In this document: positions 7,720 through 16,379 of the stretch, piece by piece
Layout of the letters: each line of letters starts with the position of its first letter
How positions within the stretch are numbered: the first letter of the stretch is position 1
Virus record (IMG/VR): IMGVR_UViG_3300033551_000049
Span: 1-21,792 of that record
DNA from: a virus
Length of the DNA stretch: 21,792 nucleotides
Direction: 5' to 3' (one strand)
Translations under genes and position numbers: made by a program
The notes under the pieces: generated by a model
Databases searched by the model: none
The model's input: the letters and a program-made list of their open reading frames with translations, nothing else
What the model was told of the DNA's origin: nothing

Positions 7720-10455
7720 ATGGTGCGACTACTCGCGCCGCAGGGTAGTTCCGGCTATGAAACAGCAGACGGAAAATTTTATCCTGCGCTGAATGGAATT
7801 GTTGAGGTCCCAGATGATTTGGTTCCTGAATTAGCGGAGGCTGGATACACATTTGCGCCGCCGCCAGCAGAGCCCACTGAGGTTGTTGTTAAAGAGTTGC
7901 AAATTGTTCGTGTTTTTGGTCCGCAAGGTCCGCAAGGTCCGCAAGGTGATATTGGTCCGGAAGGTATTCCTGGGCTAGATGGTAGTCGCGGATCACAGGG
8001 TGCGCAGGGTGCGCAGGGCGCAGCCATCAAAGGTGATCGCGGCCCACAAGGCTTAAAGGGCGAGACCGGGTCGCAAGGCTCTCCTGGAGCCATAGGTAAT
8101 CCAGGCATAGGCGGAGGTCTCGGTCCGCAAGGTCCGCAAGGCCCAGCAGGAGGTCCGCAAGGTCCGCAAGGCTCTCCAGGAGCACAAGGCCCAGCCGGCG
8201 CTGATGGTCCAGCTGGTGGTCCGCAAGGTCCGCAGGGTGCAGCAGGGGTCTCCGGTAGTCAAGGACCACAGGGCTCAGCCGGTACTCAAGGGAGTCAAGG
8301 TGCCGCCGGAGCACAAGGCGCTGCTGGCGCGCAGGGCGCTGCCGGTATTCAGGGCGCTGCCGGTACTCAAGGTCCGCAAGGCGCGACCGGCGCTGGAACG
8401 CAAGGTGCCGCGGGAGCACAAGGCCAACAGGGCGCGGCCGGAGCACAGGGTCCACAAGGAGCGACCGGCGCTGGAACGCAAGGGGCTGCTGGAGCTCAAG
8501 GGCCACAAGGTGCTGCAGGTACGCAAGGGGCCGCGGGAGCACAAGGGCCAGCCGGTAGTGGCGCACAAGGCGCTGCGGGCGCACAAGGGCCACAAGGAGC
8601 AGCTGGGGCACAAGGCGCTGATGGGACCCAAGGTCCGCAAGGCGCGACCGGCGCTGGAACGCAAGGTCCGCAAGGTGCTGCAGGTACGCAAGGAACCCAA
8701 GGCAGTCAAGGCGTCACAGGATCAACTGGTACGCAGGGGCCACAGGGTGCAGCTGGTGGTACTGGTACGCAGGGGCCACAGGGTTTCCAGGGAACACAAG
8801 GCGCAATAGGTGTTCCAGGGATTGACGGGCTGGATGGGGCTCGTGGCGTGCAGGGCGTGCAAGGTAGTCAAGGCACGCAAGGGTTGCAAGGCGCTACCGG
8901 CGCAGGAACACAAGGTCCGCAAGGAGACCAAGGCGCACAAGGTACGGCAGGCTCCGCCGGTACGCAAGGACCACAAGGCAATCCAGGCACCCAAGGAAAT
9001 CAGGGCGCGACTGGAGGGACAGGTTCCCAAGGAACACAGGGCGCGCAAGGCGCTACCGGTGCTGGAACACAAGGTCCGCAAGGGGACCAGGGTACGCAGG
9101 GTGCCACTGGCGCAGGTACGCAAGGCCCACAAGGTTTTCAGGGCGCGGCGGGCGGTGCCGGTACTCAGGGTCCGCAGGGCAATGCCGGAATTGACGGGCT
9201 GGAAGGTCCACAAGGTTTCCAAGGCACGCAAGGCACAGCAGGCGGGACTGGTACTCAGGGTCCGCAAGGCTTTCAAGGAACACCCGGGACGCAGGGGACG
9301 CAAGGCGTTGCCGGAATTGACGGGCTGGAAGGCTCACAGGGTTTTCAAGGTGTTGCTGGCGCTCAAGGTCCGCAAGGATTTCAAGGAACAGCAGGAACAG
9401 CAGGTGGCACTGGCACTCAAGGTCCACAGGGTTTTCAAGGCGCGGCTGGCGGTGTGGGTACACAAGGTACACAGGGCTTTCAAGGCACACAAGGTGTTGC
9501 AGGAATTGACGGCCTGGAAGGTTCACAGGGTTTTCAGGGTGTTACGGGTGCTCAAGGCCCACAGGGTTTTCAAGGAACGCAAGGAACGGCTGGTGGCACT
9601 GGCACTCAGGGTCCGCAGGGCGCAGCCGGAGGTACTGGAACACAAGGCTTTCAAGGCACACAGGGCAATGCAGGACTTGATGGGCTGGAAGGGTCACAGG
9701 GTTTTCAGGGCGCAGCGGGCGCTCAAGGTCCGCAAGGCGCAGCGGGCGGTACGGGAACACAAGGGCCACAAGGCGCAGCGGGCGGGGCTGGGACGCAAGG
9801 CTTTCAAGGTACACAAGGCAATGCAGGGCTTGATGGTCTGGAAGGTCCACAGGGTTTTCAGGGCACGCAAGGCTTTCAAGGAAACCAAGGGACGGCGGGC
9901 ACGACTGGGACACAAGGTCCGCAAGGCTTTCAGGGCACACAGGGCACGACTGGCGCTGGAACGCAAGGTGTTCCTGGCCTAGATGGCATAGATGGAGCGC
10001 AAGGTCCGCAGGGTTCGCAAGGCGCAGCAGGCGCGGCCCCCAGTGGTACTGGATATGTGAGGGTCGTTGGTGGTGTAGTGCAGAGCCCAGCGAATAAGGA
10101 TTTGGTAACTATTCGCACGGCGCAGTTTGATGGTGAGGTAGCGCTCGGGAATTTGGGCGCAGCCGAAACGCTGGACTTTTCGACTGGAGCGTTCCAGTAT
10201 GGCACTTTGGACCAGAACTGTGCCATTACCGTCAACACGGGTAGCTTCCCGGGAATGGGACGTTACCAATTGCGGCTTATCAACAACGGCACTTTCACTG
10301 TGACGTGGGCAGGAACTGGCTATAGTGCGAGTCGCTGGATTGGTGCTACTTCTGCACCTGCCGTCAACACAGCAACTAATGGAGAGACGATTATTACTTT
10401 CTTTTGGAATACAACTAATGCAACCCAAGTGCTTGGCCGGGTAGGCGCAGTATAA
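7720..10455 (+). CDS. long collagen-like virion fibre protein
   Basis: A 911-aa predicted fibre with three parts. Residues 1-66 are a small globular module ([20 protein letters not shown], then [18 protein letters not shown]) that reads like a stand-alone small phage head protein fused to the fibre and could anchor it. Residues 67 to about 773 are Gly-X-Y repeats rich in GPQ, GTQ, GFQ and GAA, with scattered one- or two-residue breaks such as GAGTQG, GGPQG and AAIKG that would kink the triple helix. Residues about 774-911 form a beta-rich C-terminal domain ([18 protein letters not shown]...[16 protein letters not shown]) like phage fibre tips that end in a beta sandwich or trimer cap. The start lies 3 bases after the previous stop, with GAGG about 10 bases upstream. 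There is no Cys knot; X/Y positions are rich in Gln in place of the usual second Pro. Confidence 0.85.
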   Translation: MVRLLAPQGSSGYETADGKFYPALNGIVEVPDDLVPELAEAGYTFAPPPAEPTEVVVKELQIVRVFGPQGPQGPQGDIGPEGIPGLDGSRGSQGAQGAQGAAIKGDRGPQGLKGETGSQGSPGAIGNPGIGGGLGPQGPQGPAGGPQGPQGSPGAQGPAGADGPAGGPQGPQGAAGVSGSQGPQGSAGTQGSQGAAGAQGAAGAQGAAGIQGAAGTQGPQGATGAGTQGAAGAQGQQGAAGAQGPQGATGAGTQGAAGAQGPQGAAGTQGAAGAQGPAGSGAQGAAGAQGPQGAAGAQGADGTQGPQGATGAGTQGPQGAAGTQGTQGSQGVTGSTGTQGPQGAAGGTGTQGPQGFQGTQGAIGVPGIDGLDGARGVQGVQGSQGTQGLQGATGAGTQGPQGDQGAQGTAGSAGTQGPQGNPGTQGNQGATGGTGSQGTQGAQGATGAGTQGPQGDQGTQGATGAGTQGPQGFQGAAGGAGTQGPQGNAGIDGLEGPQGFQGTQGTAGGTGTQGPQGFQGTPGTQGTQGVAGIDGLEGSQGFQGVAGAQGPQGFQGTAGTAGGTGTQGPQGFQGAAGGVGTQGTQGFQGTQGVAGIDGLEGSQGFQGVTGAQGPQGFQGTQGTAGGTGTQGPQGAAGGTGTQGFQGTQGNAGLDGLEGSQGFQGAAGAQGPQGAAGGTGTQGPQGAAGGAGTQGFQGTQGNAGLDGLEGPQGFQGTQGFQGNQGTAGTTGTQGPQGFQGTQGTTGAGTQGVPGLDGIDGAQGPQGSQGAAGAAPSGTGYVRVVGGVVQSPANKDLVTIRTAQFDGEVALGNLGAAETLDFSTGAFQYGTLDQNCAITVNTGSFPGMGRYQLRLINNGTFTVTWAGTGYSASRWIGATSAPAVNTATNGETIITFFWNTTNATQVLGRVGAV
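7918..10038 (+). repeat. Gly-X-Y collagen repeat region of the 911-aa protein
   Basis: About 2.1 kb of collagen-type coding repeat, opening with three identical 9-base units (7918-7944). A longer-range element encoding G-I/L-D-G-L-E/D-G recurs at 8818, 9187, 9313, 9502, 9673 and 9826. The gaps of 369, 126, 189, 171 and 153 are all multiples of 9, so the triplet phase is kept throughout this part. Breaks such as GAGTQG shift the phase elsewhere. Between the recurring elements are near-repeats of [10 protein letters not shown] type. Confidence 0.88.
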
Positions 10456-10476
10456 ATTTACCACAAGGAGAAAGCA

Positions 10477-10941
10477 ATGTCGAAGTTCATCATCGGAGTG
10501 ACCAAGGGAATAGCTAAGGTGTATCCCTATGGACAAGGCAGCGAAGTTTCTAAGGTGCTGAAAGAGAGCGAAGCGTTGCTGTGCCAGGTGCCGGTTGGAG
10601 ACCATGTTGAGCCAGTTGCTACCGACCCAAATAAGCCAGTGGCTGCTGATCCAAAGATTGCGCAGTCGACAAAGGATTTGCTGAAGGGTATGGCTGACGA
10701 GGATAAGGCTGCGCCAGCTGCCGGAGTCGCCAATGATGAGCCACCAAGCAGCCGGACCGGCACGATCTTAGTAGCGGTAACGGAAGGCAAGGTGACTGTG
10801 CGCACGTACCATGAGACGGAGTTTTCAGAGCAAGTAGTGGAGCAAGGCGCATCGGCTTCGGTTGACGTCACGGAATCGAATCGCATTACGGTTGCGGTGT
10901 ATGAAGCTGCGCCGGTGGTCGATCCAAGGAAGGACAAATGA
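10477..10941 (+). CDS. small beta-rich protein of the structural cluster, function unknown
   Basis: 154-aa protein with a strong ribosome site, AAGGAG at 10465-10470, 6 bases before the ATG. It appears to be two similar beta-rich halves joined by an Ala/Asp/Pro/Lys-rich linker (about residues 48-90). The halves share a pattern: VTKGIAKVYPY... in the first and VTEGKVTVRTY... in the second, each followed by a Glu/Ser/Val stretch. There is no signal peptide, membrane segment or catalytic motif. Its place between the fibre gene and a glycosyltransferase gene suggests a virion or fibre-associated protein, but this is context only. Its stop overlaps the next start (ATGA at 10938-10941). Confidence 0.75.
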   Translation: MSKFIIGVTKGIAKVYPYGQGSEVSKVLKESEALLCQVPVGDHVEPVATDPNKPVAADPKIAQSTKDLLKGMADEDKAAPAAGVANDEPPSSRTGTILVAVTEGKVTVRTYHETEFSEQVVEQGASASVDVTESNRITVAVYEAAPVVDPRKDK

Positions 10942-12164
10942 CGTCCCTTGCTATTTTTACTCCTTCGAATGATGCGAAGTACCTGCGTCCACTTTATGAC
11001 AGTCTTTTGGCGCAAAGTGATCAAGATTGGACCTGGACGTTGTTGCACAATAATGGGGGCACGCCGATTTCGATTGAAGATAAGCGTGTAACTCAACATT
11101 CTTTACACACAGCACCGGAATGGGTTGGCCCGCTTAAAGCATATGTGTGTCAGATGTTGCAAGAAGACGTTTTGATGGAGGTCGATCATGACGATTTGCT
11201 CCTTCCTGATGCTGTCGCCGAGTGCAAAAAGGCATTTGCGAATCCAAAAATTGGGTTTGCCTACAGTAATGCTTTGCATGCGGATGCGGATCTTGGTAAC
11301 AAGACGGAGCACTATAGCGAGGACTTCGGTTGGAAGTATCGGAAAACGAATTTCCATGGGAATCTATTGGAAGAACCAATCTCCTTTGATCCGTCGCCTG
11401 CTGCGCTCTCTCGCATTTGGTACGCACCGAATCACTTCCGCGCCTTTCGCCGTTCGATCTATGAGAAGGTAGGTGGTTATCCAAGAGATATGCGCGTGCT
11501 AGATGATCAGGATCTGATGTGTCGTATGTATTTGGAAACTGAGTTTGCGCATATCGACCGTGGCCTTTACGTTTATCGTATTCACGGCAAGAACTCCTGG
11601 ATTATCCATAATCAAGAAATACAGGATAATGTTTATCGTTTGCATGATAAATATGCAGAACGTCTTGCATTGACTTGGGCGCGACGAAGCGAATTGCGTG
11701 CGTTAGAGCTTGGCGGGGCTTTTGCTAGGCATGATGGATATGAAACCGTTGACCGGCGTGGGGCGGACATTTGTTGCGATCTGGAGGCTCGTTGGCCATT
11801 TGATGATTCTTCGGTTGGCGTTATTCGTGCCTTTGATGTGTTTGAGCATTTGCCTAATTCATTGCATACGATGAGCGAATGTTATCGCGTGTTAGCGCCT
11901 GGTGGCTGGATTTTTGCGCAAGTCCCATCTACCGATGGTCGAGGGGCGTTTCAGGACCCAACGCACAAGAGTTTTTGGAATGAAAATTCTTGGCTATACT
12001 ATACGCACAGTAAGTGGGCGCAGTATATTGATACTCCTGTGCGTTTTCAACAGGCGCGGCCGAGCTATACTTCAGAAAAAGATGAGCATGGCGTTTGTTG
12101 GACTGTGGCGCATTTGATAAGCCTCAAGGATGGCTATCGGCCACCTGGACGGATTAACATTTAG
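10938..12164 (+). CDS. glycosyltransferase family 2 - methyltransferase fusion
   Basis: 408-aa two-domain enzyme. Residues 1 to about 240 look like a GT2-type (GT-A) glycosyltransferase: an N-terminal strand LAIFTPSNDAKYLRPLYDSL, the metal/nucleotide-sugar acidic motif in MEVDHDDLLLPD (D83-D86), a FRAFRRSIYEKVGGYP segment and the late acidic motif LDDQD (D189-D192). Residues about 254-408 look like a class I SAM methyltransferase (Methyltransf_11 style): ALELGG at 255-260 as a shortened motif I, VFEHLPN at 301-307, YRVLAPGGWIF at 316-326 and QDPTHKSFWNENSW. Motif I lacks the full GxGxxG, so SAM binding is less certain. Overlap with the upstream gene couples translation. GC is lower by eye than in the flanking structural genes, hinting at separate acquisition. 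The substrate is unknown; a virion protein glycan or a host surface glycan are both possible. Confidence 0.85.
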   Translation: MTSLAIFTPSNDAKYLRPLYDSLLAQSDQDWTWTLLHNNGGTPISIEDKRVTQHSLHTAPEWVGPLKAYVCQMLQEDVLMEVDHDDLLLPDAVAECKKAFANPKIGFAYSNALHADADLGNKTEHYSEDFGWKYRKTNFHGNLLEEPISFDPSPAALSRIWYAPNHFRAFRRSIYEKVGGYPRDMRVLDDQDLMCRMYLETEFAHIDRGLYVYRIHGKNSWIIHNQEIQDNVYRLHDKYAERLALTWARRSELRALELGGAFARHDGYETVDRRGADICCDLEARWPFDDSSVGVIRAFDVFEHLPNSLHTMSECYRVLAPGGWIFAQVPSTDGRGAFQDPTHKSFWNENSWLYYTHSKWAQYIDTPVRFQQARPSYTSEKDEHGVCWTVAHLISLKDGYRPPGRINI

Positions 12165-12171
12165 AGGAATC

Positions 12172-12651
12172 ATGCTTACTCCTGCCCAACAAGCGTTGCT
12201 CAAGGCTGACGCCAACGCCACGCAACCGGCGATGGTTGCGGCAGAGAATTGGCCTGGTCTGGCGAATTATTACAACACGTTGCACGTAGTATTCACTGTG
12301 TGGAAAACGTTGGTGCCGCTGACCAAGGTGGGTGATGCGATGGACTCTACCGAGGTCATTGCGCTGACGCCTACCAACCTGACAACCTTGCAGGTTTTCG
12401 CTCAGTATGCGCCGGAAGGCATTAATGCTTCATTGCCAGATCGGCGCGCCGCCTTCGACAAGATATTCTTGGGAACGAACGGCGCCAAGACCCGCGCCGC
12501 GTTGCTGATTCTTTGGAAGCGATTGGCCAAGAATGGTGAGAAGGTGCTGGCAGATATCAGTGGTGGTAATGGTTTGAATGCTACGCCAGCGCTGCTGACC
12601 TTTGAAGGCGACTTGGCTCCAGACGATATTCGGTTGGCGGTGCAGAGTTAA
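12172..12651 (+). CDS. phage protein of a conserved family near tail or fibre genes, function unknown
   Basis: 159-aa protein from the ATG at 12172, which has AGAGGA at 12163-12168 only a few bases upstream. The frame extends further up to 12130, but that would overlap the previous gene and has no ribosome site. It opens with MLTPAQQALLKAD, then has TVWKTLVPLTKVGDAMDSTE, LTTLQVFAQYAPEGINAS, RRAAFDKIFLG and ALLILWKRLAKNGEK. I recall this order of motifs in uncharacterised phage proteins found beside structural genes; no biochemical role is known to me. Mostly alpha-helical, soluble, no signal or membrane segment. Confidence 0.8.
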   Translation: MLTPAQQALLKADANATQPAMVAAENWPGLANYYNTLHVVFTVWKTLVPLTKVGDAMDSTEVIALTPTNLTTLQVFAQYAPEGINASLPDRRAAFDKIFLGTNGAKTRAALLILWKRLAKNGEKVLADISGGNGLNATPALLTFEGDLAPDDIRLAVQS

Positions 12652-12660
12652 GGAGCCGTT

Positions 12661-13140
12661 ATGGCCGGCGACATCTTTTTCAAGGACCAGAGCCCAGTAG
12701 CGCTGACGACCATTAGCGGAACGCTGGCCAACAATACTGCGGTGTTGGTCGCGGCGATCAATCTGCTGACGACTAGCGGCACTGCCAACCTTGCTTTGAA
12801 CTTTGAAGCTACTGCGGAGCTTCTGGCGCAATGGTCGACGATTACAGGTATTACGGTCCGGGTTGTGGTGGCGGATTTGTACTTTGTTCCGGCAGTGGAC
12901 GGTACCAATTATGCAGACGTCGATACAACATCTGGTAGTAGTTTTATTTCCAGCAATTATCGCGTTGGTAGTTTTGTTGCCCACAAGCAGTTGGTGACGG
13001 CGACTAATTATCGTTTCGCCACTGCGCCGTTCGATTTATTCCCGCTCAAGTACAATGTGTATTTGCTGAATGTTTCGGGGCAGACGATGAGCGCGTCGGG
13101 AATCGTTACGTTGGCCGCTGCGCGGAATCAGTACACTTAG
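12661..13140 (+). CDS. predicted phage structural protein
   Basis: 159-aa, Thr/Ala/Val-rich beta protein with AAGGAG just before the spacer to the ATG. Features are a repeated small-residue N-terminal half (TISGTLANNTAVLVAAINLL), a central GITVRVVVADLYFVPAVDGTNYAD strand region and a C-terminal FPLKYNVYLLNVSGQTMSASG. The protein downstream of the previous family in other phages, as I remember it, has this plan, including the DLYF-A-DG-NY-D motif. A virion surface or decoration role is likely from composition and neighbours but unproven. There is no export signal and no cysteines. Confidence 0.72.
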   Translation: MAGDIFFKDQSPVALTTISGTLANNTAVLVAAINLLTTSGTANLALNFEATAELLAQWSTITGITVRVVVADLYFVPAVDGTNYADVDTTSGSSFISSNYRVGSFVAHKQLVTATNYRFATAPFDLFPLKYNVYLLNVSGQTMSASGIVTLAAARNQYT

Positions 13141-13142
13141 CC

Positions 13143-14813
13143 ATGTTGGGGTATCGCCGACAACCGCGTGTTGCAAACGTCGATTGGGGTAATCGGCTAA
13201 CGCGCCACTTGGCGTTTGCGTTCACGCCCACTAATACTAACGAGATTGTCTCGGGTGCCAAGGGCGGCTTCTACGGGACGGCATCGTTCAAAGACGGCAT
13301 TCACGGTATCGGAATTAACTGTACCGCTGGCGGCTTCACGGCGAGTGGCTACTCCTTTGCCACGTCGCGCCTGATTACGCTGAATGGCAATTTCGGTGAT
13401 GTAGGCTGGACGGGGCTAGCCCTGTTCAGTAGTTTTACGGTTGCGCAAGGGAGTAACCAAGCTAATGTGGTCGGCCCTTCGGCTACTGGCGCTAATGGCT
13501 TAGGAGTGACCACCTCTAATAAGTTCGCGTTGTATCGAAATGCTGTCGCGTTTCAGAGCAGCACGTCAGTACCCAGCGGTCGGTCGGTGTGGGCGGTTAC
13601 AGGCGTTTATAACGCCGCGCAACGAATCTTCTTCAACGGCGAGTTCGACGCAACGTCCAACGACAATCTCGGATTCAACGCGACTTTTGTTCCGGATTGT
13701 GTTGGGGGAGCACCCGGTCAAGGGAGCATAGAAGACAACATCGCGCTGGTATTGCTGTGGAACAGGATTCTGTCAGACGATGAAATTAAAAACATTTCTG
13801 ATAATCCGTGGCAGGTATTTCGTCGACCTAGAGGATGGTGGCAGGGCACTGCAATCGCAACTGGTCCGTCGATCACCTACGACTATGCCTATCCAGAGAG
13901 CGACATCACGACCGACAGTTGGTTGAATGAGACGGCAGGGTTGCCGTTGTACCCATCGTTGGCAGACAGTTCAACTGGGACGCCGAATGATGCGACGTAT
14001 ATTTACTCACCAGACAATCCGACCACGCAAGAGTTCGAGGTTAAGTTTGGGGCGCTGTATCCTCCGACTGGAGGCGTAACCACCAACCACTATCTCAAGT
14101 ATCGCTTGCGGGCACTGGGCATGACTACTTCGTTCAGGATGACGCTGATGTGTGGCGCGACGCAGATCGCGCAGTGGACGGAGTCCGTTACTGTTGCGTC
14201 TGGGATCGTAGCCTTTACCAAAACGTTGAGCGGGGCAGAGGCGGCGAGCATTACAGACTACGCTAACCTACGATTGCGCGGTAGGGCTTCTGCGGCGGTG
14301 TTCGATTCATTCAACCGCGCGAATGCCAGCCCCGCGGGCGGCAACTGGATCACGCATCCAGACTTCGCCCCTGTCGCTATCGCCGGCAACCAGTTGCAGG
14401 CTGCCGCCGCGGTTGGCGAAGCGGTTGCTTACTATAACACGAGCCTTCCGGCCGATCAGTATTGCCAGCTTCGGATTGTCACCAACAACCCGAACGCGCT
14501 GGGGGTCATGTGCCGCATCAATCCGGCGACCGGCGACGGCTATCTGTTGGCGATAATTTCATCTGCCTTGCAGTGGTACAAGCGTGTCGGGCACTCGTGG
14601 ATCAACATCACCACGAACATCACGCGGACCAACTCGGTCGGCGATGTTGTTCGGCTGGAAGTTGTGGGATCGACGCTTACTGCGCGGGTTAATGGAACAA
14701 TCGTCGGGACGTGTACGGATGGCGCAATTACTGCGGCTGGATACGCCGGCGTCTATGACGACTGGCAGACCGTCAATGGCGTTCTCGATGACTTCGAGGC
14801 AGGCGCAATCTAA
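13143..14813 (+). CDS. LamG/concanavalin A-like multidomain adhesin
   Basis: 556-aa predicted virion adhesin with three beta domains. The first, residues about 1-230, is a LamG/ConA-like lectin domain that ends in the hallmark LLWNRILSDDEIKNISDNPWQVFRRPR, seen after LamG domains in many phage proteins. The second, about 245-380, is a beta sandwich (PESDITTDSWLNETAG... LRLRGRA) of a kind common in phage tail proteins. The third, about 385-556, begins FDSFNRANASPAGGNW and resembles another ConA-like jelly roll (DUF1080 type), ending VLDDFEAGAI. The start follows the previous stop by 2 bases and lacks a clear Shine-Dalgarno, so coupling is likely. Expected role: carbohydrate binding during adsorption. 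GC is higher by eye than in the enzyme genes. Confidence 0.78.
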   Translation: MLGYRRQPRVANVDWGNRLTRHLAFAFTPTNTNEIVSGAKGGFYGTASFKDGIHGIGINCTAGGFTASGYSFATSRLITLNGNFGDVGWTGLALFSSFTVAQGSNQANVVGPSATGANGLGVTTSNKFALYRNAVAFQSSTSVPSGRSVWAVTGVYNAAQRIFFNGEFDATSNDNLGFNATFVPDCVGGAPGQGSIEDNIALVLLWNRILSDDEIKNISDNPWQVFRRPRGWWQGTAIATGPSITYDYAYPESDITTDSWLNETAGLPLYPSLADSSTGTPNDATYIYSPDNPTTQEFEVKFGALYPPTGGVTTNHYLKYRLRALGMTTSFRMTLMCGATQIAQWTESVTVASGIVAFTKTLSGAEAASITDYANLRLRGRASAAVFDSFNRANASPAGGNWITHPDFAPVAIAGNQLQAAAAVGEAVAYYNTSLPADQYCQLRIVTNNPNALGVMCRINPATGDGYLLAIISSALQWYKRVGHSWINITTNITRTNSVGDVVRLEVVGSTLTARVNGTIVGTCTDGAITAAGYAGVYDDWQTVNGVLDDFEAGAI

Positions 14814-14821
14814 GGAAAACC

Positions 14822-16378
14822 ATGGCTGACAATGTACCAATCACGGCGGGCAGCGGCACCAGTATCGCTACTGACGACTGCGCAGGCGTGCAGTTTCAGC
14901 GGATTAAGCTGGTCGACGGCACGCTGGACAGTACAGCAGTTATCCCTGGTGATGCTACGAATGGCTTAGATGTCGACGTAACCCGTATTCAGGATGTTAC
15001 CGCATCCGGCACGATTACAGCCGCCAACGCGAACATATTGACAGGTGTACCGACCGCAGGGTCGACGGTGGCGATGACGGCGCTCCCCGGTTGCAACACG
15101 GTGATGATTCATGTCACAGGGACGTATACCGCGGTCGGCGGCCTTAATGTACAGGTGACTGTAGATGGCTCCAATTGGGTCATCGTAAATGATGTTCTAA
15201 GTTCCGGCGGGGTACTTACTTCAGCAATACCAAGCCCCGCCGTTGGCACTTATACCGTCAACGTTGCTGGTGCAACGCAGATTCGCGTTACGAGCATCAG
15301 TACGGTTACTGGTACTGCTACCATAACGATGCGCGCATCTGTCGCTGCATCAATGGTTGCGCTTAGTGCGCCGCTACCTGCTGGTAGTAACAATATTGGA
15401 AGTGTGTCTAGCGACAGTAGCAACGGCACAATCTCGACCAATAACAGCAGCGTTGCAACACTTGGCGGCGGCGCAGTCTTCACTGGGACCGCAGATGAGA
15501 TTACCAACTATGCGGCAGTCACTGTTTACGTGTTTGCTAATGTAGCAAGCGCAACCGATGGTTTGTCGCTTCAGCAATCGTCTGACGGTACCAACTGGGA
15601 CTTCGTCGATGCATACACTGTTGCTGCTGCCACAGGTAAGTCGTTCCATATTCAGGTGGCAGCGCGGTATTTCCGTGTCGTCTATACCAACGGTGCCGGC
15701 GCGCAGGCGTCGTTCCGTTTGCAGACTATCCTGCACCGGATTACCCCGCGTGGTAGTTCGCAACGTCCAGTCGATGCGCGTACCAATGAATCTGATATGG
15801 AGGAGGCGCTCGCCTATCAGATGGTGTTCAATGGCACCACGTGGGACCGGGTGCGTGGTACTGCTGGAGATGTAGCACACGGCGTTACAAACAGCGGTAA
15901 TCCGGTACAGATTGGTCGTGAGGCGATTGCCCACGGTACGAATCCAACAGCGGTGACAGCGGGTCAGCGCACCAAGAGTTATGCCAACCGGGCAGGGATT
16001 CCGTTCGTGATGGGCGGACACCCGAACATCGTCACGCTGAAGCATACCACGGTGACCACAGCGGTGACAGATGCTGCGGTCATCACCGTCTCGGCGGGCA
16101 CGAAGATTGTTGTGACCAGTTTCATGTTTACGCTGGATAATGCGAGTACGGTATTCCCAACTGTGTTGCTGGGCTTTGGCGCTACTAATACACCAACGAC
16201 CACAGGCGTCATAGGCGCGCATGGCGGCGTTGCAGCCGGTGGCGGTTTCGGGCGCGGCGATGGCTCAGGGATTATTGGCATTGGCGCAGATGGTGAGGAT
16301 CTGCGCTTAACCACTACAGGTAACGCGACTGGCAATGGACTTCAGTTAGTGGTTACCTATTACACGATTGAGTCTTAG
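14822..16378 (+). CDS. phage virion structural protein
   Basis: 518-aa, Thr/Val/Ala-rich protein with TAAGGA just ahead of its ATG. It starts MADNVPITAGSGTSIATDDC and continues QRIKLVDGTLDSTAVIPGDA, an N-terminal block I recognise from phage structural proteins. The middle holds two Ig-like or jelly-roll-like segments with SSDGTNW-type loops (TVDGSNWVIVND and QQSSDGTNWDFVD), suggesting a duplicated beta domain. The C-terminal part contains NSGNPVQIGREA and ends in a Gly-rich barrel-like region. A fibre or baseplate-associated role is likely. There are no catalytic motifs. Confidence 0.78.
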   Translation: MADNVPITAGSGTSIATDDCAGVQFQRIKLVDGTLDSTAVIPGDATNGLDVDVTRIQDVTASGTITAANANILTGVPTAGSTVAMTALPGCNTVMIHVTGTYTAVGGLNVQVTVDGSNWVIVNDVLSSGGVLTSAIPSPAVGTYTVNVAGATQIRVTSISTVTGTATITMRASVAASMVALSAPLPAGSNNIGSVSSDSSNGTISTNNSSVATLGGGAVFTGTADEITNYAAVTVYVFANVASATDGLSLQQSSDGTNWDFVDAYTVAAATGKSFHIQVAARYFRVVYTNGAGAQASFRLQTILHRITPRGSSQRPVDARTNESDMEEALAYQMVFNGTTWDRVRGTAGDVAHGVTNSGNPVQIGREAIAHGTNPTAVTAGQRTKSYANRAGIPFVMGGHPNIVTLKHTTVTTAVTDAAVITVSAGTKIVVTSFMFTLDNASTVFPTVLLGFGATNTPTTTGVIGAHGGVAAGGGFGRGDGSGIIGIGADGEDLRLTTTGNATGNGLQLVVTYYTIES

Positions 16379-16379
16379 C

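Noticed and set aside
8027-9966. Several long minus-strand frames across the second collagen region
   Set aside because: They are by-products of the 9-base repeat, which keeps several frames free of stops. None shows a family motif.
8810-9982. 390-aa + strand frame, rich in Lys, Arg, Val and Ala
   Set aside because: It is a frame-shifted reading of the 911-aa collagen region. Its composition mirrors the repeat, and the fibre gene has a start, domains and flanks that fit.
12130-12171. Longer start for the 159-aa protein at 12130
   Set aside because: It would lie inside the preceding enzyme gene. The ATG at 12172 has a good AGAGGA site and gives the family-like N-terminus.
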